From NCBI GenBank assembly GCA_964430875.1, contig CAYSHP010000007.1, positions 3,060 to 67,059 on the forward strand: DNA of 64,000 bases, in the 5' to 3' direction. The translations under genes and the position numbers were made by a program. Positions 1-9,261 of this stretch are shown piece by piece. This DNA comes from M55B127 sp035269185 (GTDB taxonomy: Bacteria; Bacillota; Halanaerobiia; Halanaerobiales; M55B127). The notes under the pieces are model-generated. The model saw nothing but the letters and a program-made list of their open reading frames with translations. It did no database searches and was not told the DNA's origin. The first letter of the stretch is position 1; every line of letters starts with the position of its first letter.

Positions 1-631
1 TTTCCAAATCTTGTCCTTTTGCCTCATGGTATTTCCATCCGGTTAATCTTTCAGCTGTAGTGTTCATGCGAATGATTTCTCCATCTGGATTAGTTGTAAT
101 CACTGCATCTCCAATGGCTTGTAAAGTTATGTCTAATCTTTTTTCTTGTTTTTGTAATATGAGGTTTTTATAAATCAAACTAAGGTGTAATTCTATTAAA
201 TCTCTAAAATTTCTTAAGATATCCTTTGCTTTTTGATTATAAGGATTTTCCTGTTTGTCTAGAACACATAAAGTACCAAAAATATCTCCATCAGGCCATT
301 TTATAGGATAACCAAGATAAGATATCATGCCCAATTCAATATCAGGGTTTTCTTTCCAGTCCTCATCTTTTAATGCATTTTCAACTAATAAATAATCATC
401 ATCTAATATAACAGTCTCACAATATAATCCTGTTAATTCTTCACTATCCCCGACTTTGTAAGGATTATTTTCCGTATCACTAGAGCGAAATACTTCTATC
501 ATAGGGGGATTTACTCGCATTATCAAAGCGGTAGGTACATCTAGCAGTTTTGTTAAATTATCAACAATTTCTTGCCACCTATTGACAATTTCAGTTGGTA
601 TGGATAAATCTTTTACTGTTATTTTATTCAT
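1..631 (-). CDS. GAF-PAS signalling protein, C-terminus beyond window edge
   Basis: The reading frame opens with ATG at 629-631 and runs off the left edge, so only about 210 residues are visible. Residues 1-160 form a GAF-like domain closely resembling the N-terminal GAF of the diguanylate cyclase at 3180-5690 (both share the pattern of an LGYPI/LGVPI strand followed by an FGT-LCV/FCV strand). A PAS domain starts near residue 180 with an AIGDAVITTNPDGEI segment and LTGWKYHEA. The output domain is not visible; given the neighbours, a GGDEF or histidine kinase domain is likely but unproven. It lies about 190 bases downstream of the pspC gene on the same strand, at the tail of the c-di-GMP block. 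Confidence 0.8.
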   Translation of the reverse strand, partial: MNKITVKDLSIPTEIVNRWQEIVDNLTKLLDVPTALIMRVNPPMIEVFRSSDTENNPYKVGDSEELTGLYCETVILDDDYLLVENALKDEDWKENPDIELGMISYLGYPIKWPDGDIFGTLCVLDKQENPYNQKAKDILRNFRDLIELHLSLIYKNLILQKQEKRLDITLQAIGDAVITTNPDGEIIRMNTTAERLTGWKYHEAKGQDLE

Positions 632-821
632 AGTTTTTTCTCCCTATTATAAATTAAAAATTATTCTGCTAATTTATTTTTTAAATTTATATATTTTTAC
701 TTTAGTAATGCTTTGTAATCATATATATTTACTTTGAATATTTATATCTTAATTTGTACAACACTTTTTAAAGTCCTGCTAATATTAAAATATTTAATAA
801 ATAAAATATAATTCTCCTGTT

Positions 822-1034
822 CTAATCTTTATAACAAATTAACTTTCCCGGAATAAATATCCATATAAAAATATAGATTAATATACCGGTTCCATTTATA
901 AATGACAAAAATACAAATATTAATCGAATTAAAGTGACATTAATCTTTAACAAATTTGCAATCGCTATACAGATACCTTTTAATATAGGTTTTTTATTAA
1001 TTTCAATATCTTTTTCAATAATATAAATCACCAC
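822..1034 (-). CDS. small PspC-domain membrane protein
   Basis: This 70-residue protein matches the PspC family over nearly its whole length: a short N-terminal segment, a GICIAIANLLKIN stretch, then LIRLIFVFLSF and a glycine-containing turn followed by an IYIFIWIFIP strand. One or two hydrophobic segments place it in the membrane. The family is named for phage-shock protein C, an envelope-stress sensor, but many stand-alone members have no proven role. The GTG start has no clear ribosome site, so the true start may be elsewhere. It follows a diguanylate cyclase gene by 21 bases and is probably cotranscribed with it. Confidence 0.75.
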   Translation of the reverse strand: MVIYIIEKDIEINKKPILKGICIAIANLLKINVTLIRLIFVFLSFINGTGILIYIFIWIFIPGKLICYKD

Positions 1035-1055
1035 TTTTTTATTGCAATTATTATT

Positions 1056-3119
1056 TTATAGTTTCTTATTATTTTTATCTTTATACATATTTTTGTCCGC
1101 TATTCTTTTGGCTTCAAAGAGTTCCTCATAAGTTTTATTAATTACTTTGTATCCTAAAGAAATACTTAAATCTATTTTTAAATTGTTTTCTTCAGTGTAT
1201 GTTCTACATTTATCTTTTATTCTATTACATATCAATTCCGTTTCCTTAGCATCTGTTTCAGGCAGCAAAATGCCAAATTCATCTCCTCCAAGACGAGCTA
1301 CTATATCTTCTTTTCTGGTAATACTTTGTAAAATTTCGGCAACAATTATTATATATTCATCCCCTTTTGCATGTCCTAAATTATCATTGATAGTTTTTAG
1401 ACCATCAAGATCTCCAATGACAATAGATATTGGTAATCGTCTTGAATGGTTTAATCTCTCCATCTCTTTTTCAAAATATGCTCTGTTGTATAGATCGGTC
1501 ATTTGGTCATGATATGATAAATATCTCATGAAATCCTCTTCTTTTTTTCTGGTTGTTATATCTCTCATAAATACCACATAATAAGGTTCTTCGAGTTCGA
1601 GATATAAAGCACTGACCTCGATGTCAATTATCTTACCATCTTTCTTTTTATGCTTTGTTTCAAATTTAGCATATTCTTCTTTCTGTATTTTTAGCATTCT
1701 CTTATCTATATCTTCTTTATCATCAATTATTTCTAACTCAGATATATGCATACCCATTAATTCTCTTTGGGTATATCCTACCATATTTGCATAAGATTCA
1801 TTAACATCTGTAATATAAGCATATTTATTAATCATCCAATAACCATCAGGTGTCTTTTCTAAGATTTTTTCTAGTCGTTCTTTTGATATCAGTGATTTTT
1901 TTAAGTCTTTTTGCATTTTATTAAATGAATCAGCTAATATACCTATTTCATCATTTCTTTTCATGTTTATTTTCTTATCAAGGTTACCTTTGCCTAAAGA
2001 AGTTGCTATAGAAGCAAGTTCAATTAAAGGCTTAGCTAATTCTTTGCCAAATTTTATAGATAATAAGGATAAAAATATTACTATAATTATACCCGAATAT
2101 ATCAATACTCTTCTAATTTCATAAAAATCACCTAATTTTTCATCTAGATCTGCTGTTATTAATACCTTCCAAGTTTCATCTTTATTGCCTTTTTTTTGAT
2201 CAATAGACACAGTGTTGCCCCCAAATTTAATTCTGTTATTACCGTTAGTTATATTTACATTAGCACTACTAAATATCTTTTCTTCACCATCAACATTAAC
2301 AATATAAGAGTTGTTATCATTATCTAATTTATTTAAAACTTTCTGATTAACTTCTGTAGATAAAGGCTCCTTGTCTTTTTCATAAACAATATATCCGCCG
2401 GATCTTACAATTTTTAAATTGCCCACCATATATGAATAACTATAGTTTTCTTCTAAATTAGATAAAAGCCCTTTTATATTAACATTACACTTTAAAATGC
2501 CTATTATGATATCATCCTTTTTGATAGGAACAACTATTCCTAAAACATAACCTTCAACACTGCTATCATATCCCCTGTCATCTAGATATATTGTGCCGTA
2601 ATTCTTATATGAACCCTGCCACCAATATTTATGAGAATGGGCAAGAGTTGTTAACTTACCAGTAGAAGCTACTAAAACTCCATATTTATTGGTTAAAAAT
2701 ATTTCCCCAAAAAAATCAGAATCACTCTGATATAAATCACTAAAATAATTTGCCACTTTATTTTTAGTATATCTTTCTATAAAAGGATGATCATTTTTTT
2801 TTAAAAGCATCCATTTTTCATTCAATAAATTTATTATACTTTTTCTAGTTAATTCATTCATGTTTTGATAATTTGCATTACTGGTTTCTAAGCTTTCTTT
2901 AATAATTGGTGATTTAGAAATAGTCTCAACTCTTGCAATTATTTCTTTTATTTCCTTATCTAGATTTAAAGAATAATTGACCGCTAAATTTTTCATATCC
3001 TGTTTATTATTTTCGATATATACTTTCTTAAAATGAAAATTATGTATTAACAGCATTAACAAAATAGCTAGAAATCCCACAACTATAATCCTATAAGTTA
3101 ACTTTTTCTTTAATTTCAT
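1056..3119 (-). CDS. membrane diguanylate cyclase, Cache-HAMP-PAS-GGDEF
   Basis: This 687-residue protein makes cyclic di-GMP from two GTP. A transmembrane helix (about 10-28) is followed by a large extracytoplasmic sensor of Cache type (about 30-330), a second transmembrane helix (about 335-357), HAMP (about 358-405, with the NDEIGILADSFNKM pattern), PAS (about 415-525) and GGDEF. The catalytic signature RLGGDEF is intact. An RKED inhibitory site lies exactly five residues before GGDEF, so product feedback is expected. The sensor binds an unknown extracellular ligand. ATG at 3117-3119 is preceded by GAGGG. It lies 60 bases downstream of a second cyclase gene, in an apparent c-di-GMP operon. 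Confidence 0.93.
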   Translation of the reverse strand: MKLKKKLTYRIIVVGFLAILLMLLIHNFHFKKVYIENNKQDMKNLAVNYSLNLDKEIKEIIARVETISKSPIIKESLETSNANYQNMNELTRKSIINLLNEKWMLLKKNDHPFIERYTKNKVANYFSDLYQSDSDFFGEIFLTNKYGVLVASTGKLTTLAHSHKYWWQGSYKNYGTIYLDDRGYDSSVEGYVLGIVVPIKKDDIIIGILKCNVNIKGLLSNLEENYSYSYMVGNLKIVRSGGYIVYEKDKEPLSTEVNQKVLNKLDNDNNSYIVNVDGEEKIFSSANVNITNGNNRIKFGGNTVSIDQKKGNKDETWKVLITADLDEKLGDFYEIRRVLIYSGIIIVIFLSLLSIKFGKELAKPLIELASIATSLGKGNLDKKINMKRNDEIGILADSFNKMQKDLKKSLISKERLEKILEKTPDGYWMINKYAYITDVNESYANMVGYTQRELMGMHISELEIIDDKEDIDKRMLKIQKEEYAKFETKHKKKDGKIIDIEVSALYLELEEPYYVVFMRDITTRKKEEDFMRYLSYHDQMTDLYNRAYFEKEMERLNHSRRLPISIVIGDLDGLKTINDNLGHAKGDEYIIIVAEILQSITRKEDIVARLGGDEFGILLPETDAKETELICNRIKDKCRTYTEENNLKIDLSISLGYKVINKTYEELFEAKRIADKNMYKDKNNKKL

Positions 3120-3179
3120 AATATCGATCCCTCTATTTTACTTTTTGGTACTTAATCTATAAACTTAGTTATTATTGAT

Positions 3180-5690
3180 TTATCTTTTTTTAACAAAAGC
3201 AAAATCATAAACTGGTTCACCATAATTATCTTTAATTACTCTGACCTTTATATTTACATCTATATATTCTCCATTTTTCTTAATGTACTTTTTATTCAAT
3301 TCAAAGTTATCTAGTTCTTTATTAGTTATCTTATCCATATACTCTTTATTTTTTTGATTGTCCTCTTTCTTTGTAATATCAAAATGAGTCATTGTTTTTA
3401 ACTCTTTTTCTGTATAGCCTAGTAATTCACAAAATTTATAATTAACTTCTATTATATTCCCCTTAAAATCAGAAATTATAATTGCAATTGGCATTTCATT
3501 AAATACAATTCTTTTTTTATTTCTGACTATGCTTAATTTTCTTTTGAAATATTCTTTTTTATTTTGTTTTTTCATCTCATACATTTTCTCATCTGATATT
3601 TTAATTATTTCATTCAAATCCTGTTTATATGACTTTTTGATTGCAATACCGATCGATATGCTGAAATCAATATCTTTTATATCTATTTTTTTGATATTAA
3701 TTGCTATTCTATTTTTTATTTTTTTAAGATTATCGTATTTTATTTCAGGCAAGATAATAGAAAATTCATCTCCGCCTATACGACATATAATGTCTGATTC
3801 TCTAACCACATTTCTTAAAACATCAGCTACTCTCTTAATATATTTATCACCTATACTATGACCATACATATCATTTACTGATTTTAAATTGTCAATATCA
3901 GCAGTAATAACACCTATCGGTAATTTGCGTGATTTATTTATTCTCTTAACTGTATCTGCAAAATATGCCCGATTATATAAACCTGTTAATTGGTCCTGTA
4001 TTGAAAGATACTTTATTTTATCTTTTTCTTTTTTCCTTTGAGTTATATTTCTTACAAATGCATAAAAGATAGGGCTAGCTTTTTCATTTATATATGTTTT
4101 ATTAACCTCTACATCTATTACCTTTCCATTTTTCTTTTTATATTTAGTTTCAAAAAGTTCTTTCTTCTTTTCAATTATTTTTTGTAAGCGTGCCTGTAAA
4201 CCTTTTTTAGTTTCTTTAATATCAATATCTGAAATTTTCATATGCAATAATTCTTTTTCATTATAATCAACCATATCTATAAAGGATTTATTAACTCTTA
4301 TAAATTCACCCTTTTCATTAATTATAAAGAAACCATCTCCAGTTGTTTCAAGTATTTTATCAAGCTTATCTTTTTGTTCTTGCAATTTTTCATCTTTTAT
4401 TCTTTTTTCTGTTATATTTTCATGTGCGATTACTGCACTGTATTCACCTTCTCCAACAAATGGAGTTATCCTCATTTTAAACCATCTTTTTTTATAAGGT
4501 GAATGACAAGGATATTCTATAGAAAAAGTGTCTGCCTTACCCTTAATAACTCGTTTTATACCGTCATAAACAATCCCTGCCTCTTTAGACCATTCACCTT
4601 CAGAATTTTTACATACTTCTAAATAATTTGTGCCTACTCCGCTTTCTTCTTCTTTTAAACCATTATTTACAGCAAAATTTTCCCAAGCATTATTTACATA
4701 TTTAATAAATCCTTTTCTATCTAGAACAGCTATATTTGCCGATAAGGAATTTATTAAGGATTGGCTTAATTCTTTTTCTTTTATTAAATTTTTCTCATAT
4801 TTTTTCCTTTTAGAAATGTCCCTGGATACACTTAATACCATTTTCTTTTTATCTAAATTCACAATTTTTGAATTAATCTCAACAGGTACTTTTTTGCCAT
4901 TTTTAGTTTTATGAATAGTTTCAAAGATGTGTTCTTTTTTCTCTTCTAATTTTTTTATATTTTCTTTCCGCTTTTCTATAGTTTCTGATGTTATTACATC
5001 TAGTTCTTCGGGGCTAAGTTTTAAAAGTTCATCTTTAGTATATCCTAATTTTTTACAGGTAGCCTCATTAACATCAATAAATGGTCCTAATTTATTTTCC
5101 TTGCTCTGAGGATAGTATTCATGGAAGAATATCGGGTCATTAATACTATCAAGAATCATTTGGGAATCATGCTTTATTTGTTCATAGTCTTTTATTCTTT
5201 CATTTAAAATACTATTAAGGTATATATTTTCCAGCTTATATTCAATGATCGTTTTAAATTCTTTCATTAGATCTTTTTCTTCTTCTTTGAAATTTCTTTC
5301 TTTATTATCAAAGACACAAAAAGTCCCAAATGTTTTACCGTCAGGTTTTAAAATCGGTACTCCTAAATATGATTTCAAATTATATTTTTGGGACTGAGGA
5401 AACTCTAAATTATTTTTGTTTTTATAATTACTAATTTCTATTAATCTCTTTTCCTTTAATACTTTTTCACAATAATGACCAGCCATTTTATATCTATCAT
5501 TTTTTTTAAAGGGATTATTATTGGAGTTGTTTGTACTAATGATTACTAAATTATCATTATCGCGTTTTGTAATCATAGCAATATTAACTTTTAAAAGGCT
5601 GACAATTAAATCTGCTATCTTTTGCCATTCTTCTTCCACTAATAATAGCAACTCATATTTATTTTTATTATTGGGTCTTCCACTAAACAT
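3180..5690 (-). CDS. cytoplasmic diguanylate cyclase, GAF-PAS3-GGDEF-PAS
   Basis: This soluble protein has about 836 residues and no membrane helix. An N-terminal GAF (about 10-160) is followed by three PAS domains (about 175-295, 305-425 and 440-550), a GGDEF domain (about 560-715) and a further PAS at the C-terminus (about 725-836). The catalytic RIGGDEF is intact and an RESD inhibitory site sits five residues upstream, so an active, feedback-inhibited cyclase is expected. GGDEF domains usually end the protein, so the trailing PAS is uncommon. I chose ATG at 5690 over GTG at 5699 because GAGG lies eight bases before the ATG. It is 50 bases downstream of the HD-GYP gene, with opposite enzymatic activity. 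Confidence 0.92.
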   Translation of the reverse strand: MFSGRPNNKNKYELLLLVEEEWQKIADLIVSLLKVNIAMITKRDNDNLVIISTNNSNNNPFKKNDRYKMAGHYCEKVLKEKRLIEISNYKNKNNLEFPQSQKYNLKSYLGVPILKPDGKTFGTFCVFDNKERNFKEEEKDLMKEFKTIIEYKLENIYLNSILNERIKDYEQIKHDSQMILDSINDPIFFHEYYPQSKENKLGPFIDVNEATCKKLGYTKDELLKLSPEELDVITSETIEKRKENIKKLEEKKEHIFETIHKTKNGKKVPVEINSKIVNLDKKKMVLSVSRDISKRKKYEKNLIKEKELSQSLINSLSANIAVLDRKGFIKYVNNAWENFAVNNGLKEEESGVGTNYLEVCKNSEGEWSKEAGIVYDGIKRVIKGKADTFSIEYPCHSPYKKRWFKMRITPFVGEGEYSAVIAHENITEKRIKDEKLQEQKDKLDKILETTGDGFFIINEKGEFIRVNKSFIDMVDYNEKELLHMKISDIDIKETKKGLQARLQKIIEKKKELFETKYKKKNGKVIDVEVNKTYINEKASPIFYAFVRNITQRKKEKDKIKYLSIQDQLTGLYNRAYFADTVKRINKSRKLPIGVITADIDNLKSVNDMYGHSIGDKYIKRVADVLRNVVRESDIICRIGGDEFSIILPEIKYDNLKKIKNRIAINIKKIDIKDIDFSISIGIAIKKSYKQDLNEIIKISDEKMYEMKKQNKKEYFKRKLSIVRNKKRIVFNEMPIAIIISDFKGNIIEVNYKFCELLGYTEKELKTMTHFDITKKEDNQKNKEYMDKITNKELDNFELNKKYIKKNGEYIDVNIKVRVIKDNYGEPVYDFAFVKKR

Positions 5691-5740
5691 AAAATACACC
5701 TCTTTAAACCATATTTCAATTTAATTTTTTCGGTTAAAAA

Positions 5741-8008
5741 TTAAAATATGTCTTTTAAACTAGAATTTATGAATCGTTCAACAATCTTTGGTGAAAATTG
5801 AGTTCCCTTATTAGAAATTAACTCTTCTAAAGCTTCCTTTTTACTTAGATTGTTCCTGTAAGGTCTTTCAGAAGTCATGGCATCCCATGCATCTGCTACC
5901 GATAATATTTGCGAAATGATCGGTATTTGATCTCCTTTTATACCCTTTGGATAACCATTGCCATCCCATCTTTCATGATGATATAAAATATATTCAGCTA
6001 TTTCCCTTAATTCTATTGAATTCTTCAAAGTTTCATATCCCCAGACCGAATGTTTTTTAATAATAAAATATTCATTTTCCGATAATTTACCTTTTTTATT
6101 CAAAATATTTTTAGGTATTATCATTTTACCTATATCGTGTAAAAGTCCAGCCCAATAAGTCATCTCTATGATTTTTTGGGAAAGATCCATTTCTCTGGCA
6201 ATTTCTCTCGAGATATTTGCTACTGTTTCATTATGCCCTTTTGTATAATCATCATGTATTTCGAGTAAATTTGTTAAAGAAATGATAACCTCATCTGTAA
6301 ACTCTCTTTGCAATCTATTATAATTTTTTAATGTTAAATACGAAGAAGCCAATCTTTCTATAGAATATAAGGTCCTCTGGGCATTTTCTGTAAACTCTTC
6401 GCTACTATCTTTTTTTATTTCTATAGACATTCGACCAATTATGTTATCATTAACTAATATATTGACTAGTAAAGAATTTTTTATTTTTTTTATATTATTT
6501 TGGTAATGATCATACAACTTAATAGGTGCTTTATCCTTATCAATAATATTGTTATCTTCAATTTCTTTTATATAAAATTTATCATGATTTTTCATATGTA
6601 TTCTCTTAATATCCAATTTATTTATATTATCAATATTATAACCTACAGCATCAATGAATTTAGCTTTACCATTTTCAAATAAGTAAATCAACCCATGGTC
6701 TGCTTCCGGGATTAATTCCATAGATTTTTTCAAAACTATCGATAAAAACTCTTCTTTATTAGTATCAGTTCCTATTTTTGAGATTAATTCAATGATATTT
6801 TCTAGGTTATAACTCAATATATCTAACTCTTTATAAGTTCTTTCTAAATCTTCATTCATAGCTCTTATTTCTTCATTATTTGCCTCAAGCTCCATATATT
6901 TTTCTTGTAACTCATCGTTGGCTTCCATTATTTTCTTTTGTTTTTCTTTTCTATCAGAAATATCTCTACTAATAGCCAATAAATATTTTTTTCCGTTTTC
7001 TCTATAAGCATTCAATTTAGTTTCAACCGGTATGCTTTTTTTATTCTTATTAATATGAACTGATTCATAGCTGAATTTATTTTCTTTAAATAGTTTTGTA
7101 AAAATTTTTTGATGAATTTCTTCAACTATTCTTTCAGGTACTATTTTAGAAGGACTAATTTCTTTAAATTCTTCTCTAGTATAGCCTAATACTTCACAAG
7201 CTTTATCGTTTACTTTTATAAATTTACTGTCTTCATATTTATCTTGAATTTCTAGTAAAAAAACTTCGTCATTAATCTTGTTGAATAAAAACTCATATTC
7301 ATTATTTTTTGACTTTAATTTACGCTTAAATTTACTTTCTCTTTTTTTAAATTCCTGTATGTTTTTAAGCCATGTTTTAATTTTATACTCAACAATTCTA
7401 TTGTTTTTAAACCCATCAGGCTCAATATAATAAGGATTTTCATACAGATTGTCCTTCCAAATTATATAATGATGTAATTCAAGAATTGATTTAATAATTT
7501 CATTATCAAACTTATTCAAATTATATCTACATAAAGCAATTACAGGATAATTATCAAAAATTTCATCATTCAACAACCACTCATATTTAATTAGTTCTTC
7601 TTTCCCTCTTTTATAGTTTAAGACCCAACTTAGTTCTCCTGTAATACTAAGCCCAGTATAACCATCTTCAATAGCTTGGGAAGATAAATTTTTCAAAAGT
7701 GTTATCATCTTATCTGCTTCAAATTGATCACTTAAAGCATAAGTTTCTTCTTTAGATAAAAATTGTAATTGTCTGGTTTTTATTAACTGACTAAAATCAT
7801 CTCGTTCTTTTTGCAGTTCACTATTTATTAACTTTGTATTTGCATCCCCTTGTATATATAAACATATTTCTCCCCGTTTTAAACTGTTTTTTATAAAAGA
7901 AACAACTGGATTTAATGTTTCCTTTTCTTCCTCGTATAATAATACTGAATGGTCGCCCGGTTCTAATTTATCCATGTTCTCCATTTTTCCAAAATGAACA
8001 TTCTGCAC
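5741..8008 (-). CDS. HD-GYP c-di-GMP phosphodiesterase with MEDS, PAS and GAF domains
   Basis: This protein has 755 residues. The N-terminal 190 resemble the MEDS sensory domain (start pattern GDHSVLLYEEE). They are followed by a PAS domain (about 240-350), a coiled coil (about 350-400, glutamate-rich with repeated NNEEIRAMNEDLE-type heptads), a GAF domain (about 405-560) and HD-GYP (about 575-755). HD-GYP residues are complete: LLHDIGK, HHERWDGNGYP and VADAWDAMTS, so c-di-GMP hydrolysis is expected. The start is GTG at 8006-8008, backed by a GGGGGTG ribosome site; the next ATG lacks one. The gene stands after a 280-base gap from cheW and just upstream of two cyclase genes. Confidence 0.93.
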   Translation of the reverse strand: MQNVHFGKMENMDKLEPGDHSVLLYEEEKETLNPVVSFIKNSLKRGEICLYIQGDANTKLINSELQKERDDFSQLIKTRQLQFLSKEETYALSDQFEADKMITLLKNLSSQAIEDGYTGLSITGELSWVLNYKRGKEELIKYEWLLNDEIFDNYPVIALCRYNLNKFDNEIIKSILELHHYIIWKDNLYENPYYIEPDGFKNNRIVEYKIKTWLKNIQEFKKRESKFKRKLKSKNNEYEFLFNKINDEVFLLEIQDKYEDSKFIKVNDKACEVLGYTREEFKEISPSKIVPERIVEEIHQKIFTKLFKENKFSYESVHINKNKKSIPVETKLNAYRENGKKYLLAISRDISDRKEKQKKIMEANDELQEKYMELEANNEEIRAMNEDLERTYKELDILSYNLENIIELISKIGTDTNKEEFLSIVLKKSMELIPEADHGLIYLFENGKAKFIDAVGYNIDNINKLDIKRIHMKNHDKFYIKEIEDNNIIDKDKAPIKLYDHYQNNIKKIKNSLLVNILVNDNIIGRMSIEIKKDSSEEFTENAQRTLYSIERLASSYLTLKNYNRLQREFTDEVIISLTNLLEIHDDYTKGHNETVANISREIAREMDLSQKIIEMTYWAGLLHDIGKMIIPKNILNKKGKLSENEYFIIKKHSVWGYETLKNSIELREIAEYILYHHERWDGNGYPKGIKGDQIPIISQILSVADAWDAMTSERPYRNNLSKKEALEELISNKGTQFSPKIVERFINSSLKDIF

Positions 8009-8030
8009 GATGCACCCCCTATACTTTTAC

Positions 8031-8135
8031 CTATAATTTCTTAATACATTTTTCACAATTTTTAACTTTATCAAGTGCATCATATACCCTTTCTTATAAT
8101 TCATTAATAATTTCCTTTTTATTTAACTTTACAGC
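8031..8135 (-). other. possible coding remnant or small ORF in the cheW/HD-GYP gap
   Basis: In the gap between cheW and the HD-GYP gene, one minus-strand frame reads like protein for 34 residues with one internal TAA. The last 20 are ERVYDALDKVKNCEKCIKKL. An overlapping frame at 8027-8104 has ATG, a preceding AAGGA eight bases away and 25 basic residues. Only one, or neither, can be real. I recognise no family. Either a decayed gene tail or chance in AT-rich DNA would explain it. Confidence 0.2.
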
Positions 8136-8290
8136 TTAAAGCTACAGTTATCATCAATATTTCGACTATATTTATAGTAGTATATTTTCTATAACTATAT
8201 TTTCAGATTTGTATTAAAGAATAAGTAAGACTTCACTTGTTTCTTTTTATTATATTTTGTAAAATTTACTCATAAGAATAATATATAGGT

Positions 8291-8749
8291 TTAGTGTAAG
8301 TTTTTAATTTCTTTAAGTTCTTTATTCTTTAAAACATTACTGGATTCAATAATTATAATTAATTCATCATTTAAATTTGCAATCCCGTTAATATAATTAG
8401 CATCGATTTTTTTGGTTATTTCAGGGGCATCATTAATGTCTTTTTGATTTAAACCATTTATTCCAATAACTTCTTCCACCATAAGACCAACCAATTCATT
8501 ATCGACAGATATGATAATTATTTTATTGTTATCTATATTAATATTTAAATTAAACTTCTTATCTAAATTAATGATAGGAATTATCTGTTCCCGCAAATTG
8601 ATAACTCCCTCCACATAAGAAGGTGCTTCCGGGATAAAAGTTAGTTCCTCAGTCGTAATTATCTCCCGGCTGTCCATCACATCAATACCATATTTTTGTC
8701 TTCCTAGTGCAAAAATTACATGCTGTCTATTTAGATCTTTTTCAGGCAT
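8291..8749 (-). CDS. cheW: chemotaxis adaptor CheW
   Basis: This 152-residue CheW-like protein couples chemoreceptors to CheA at the receptor array. The family pattern is clear: an FALGRQKYGIDV strand at the start, then SYVEGVINLREQIIPIINL in the middle, and a C-terminal strand pair around LIIIIE. The start ATG overlaps the end of the upstream cheW by eight bases (ATGCCTGA) and has a GGAGGT site, indicating translational coupling. It is the last gene of the chemotaxis set before a 280-base gap. Two adjacent CheW copies may serve different receptor complexes, but sequence alone does not show this. Confidence 0.93.
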   Translation of the reverse strand: MPEKDLNRQHVIFALGRQKYGIDVMDSREIITTEELTFIPEAPSYVEGVINLREQIIPIINLDKKFNLNINIDNNKIIIISVDNELVGLMVEEVIGINGLNQKDINDAPEITKKIDANYINGIANLNDELIIIIESSNVLKNKELKEIKNLH

Positions 8750-9248
8750 TTTTTACCTCCTCTGATGGATTATTGTTATCAAAAAGTATATCTTCTATAT
8801 TAATAATTACAATCAATTTCCCTTTAGAAGTGAATACACCCTTAATATATTCTTCTTCTAAACTCTGCTTTCCATCAGTAGTTTTCTCAATATCATCAGA
8901 ATTAATTGAAAGAACTTCTCTGACATCATCTATATATAATCCTACCATTATTCCATCAATATTTATTATGATTATCTTATTATTGTCCTTTTTTTTATGA
9001 TTTTTCACTAATCCTAATTTTTCTTTTAAATCAATTACCGGTGTAACTTTACCTCTGATATTTATAACACCCATTACATGTTTAGGTGTATTGGGTACAT
9101 TTGTTATCTTAGGCGGTTTTATTATCTCTTTCGCTTTTTCTAACTGCAGTCCATAATATTCTTGTTCCAATTTGAAAGTAAGATACTGGTTTAAACTACC
9201 TATATTTGTTTCTTTTTTATCAAGATAAATATCATCTTTTTCTGACAT
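8742..9248 (-). CDS. cheW: chemotaxis adaptor CheW (second copy)
   Basis: This 168-residue CheW has a hydrophilic N-terminal tail of about 18 residues before the domain begins at YLTFKLEQEYYGL. The signature HVMGVINIRGKVTPVIDL is present. It lies 13 bases downstream of cheA and overlaps the next cheW by eight bases, so cheA and both adaptors are made together. ATG at 9248 is preceded by AAGGGGG. Compared with the downstream copy it is longer and diverged, so this is an old duplication rather than a recent tandem copy. Confidence 0.93.
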   Translation of the reverse strand: MSEKDDIYLDKKETNIGSLNQYLTFKLEQEYYGLQLEKAKEIIKPPKITNVPNTPKHVMGVINIRGKVTPVIDLKEKLGLVKNHKKKDNNKIIIINIDGIMVGLYIDDVREVLSINSDDIEKTTDGKQSLEEEYIKGVFTSKGKLIVIINIEDILFDNNNPSEEVKNA

Positions 9249-9261
9249 TAGAAATCCCCCT

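Noticed and set aside
1147..1512. Plus-strand frame of 121 codons
   Set aside because: It lies entirely antisense to the diguanylate cyclase GGDEF region, has low-complexity composition and no ribosome site. Many similar antisense frames across the window were dropped for the same reasons.
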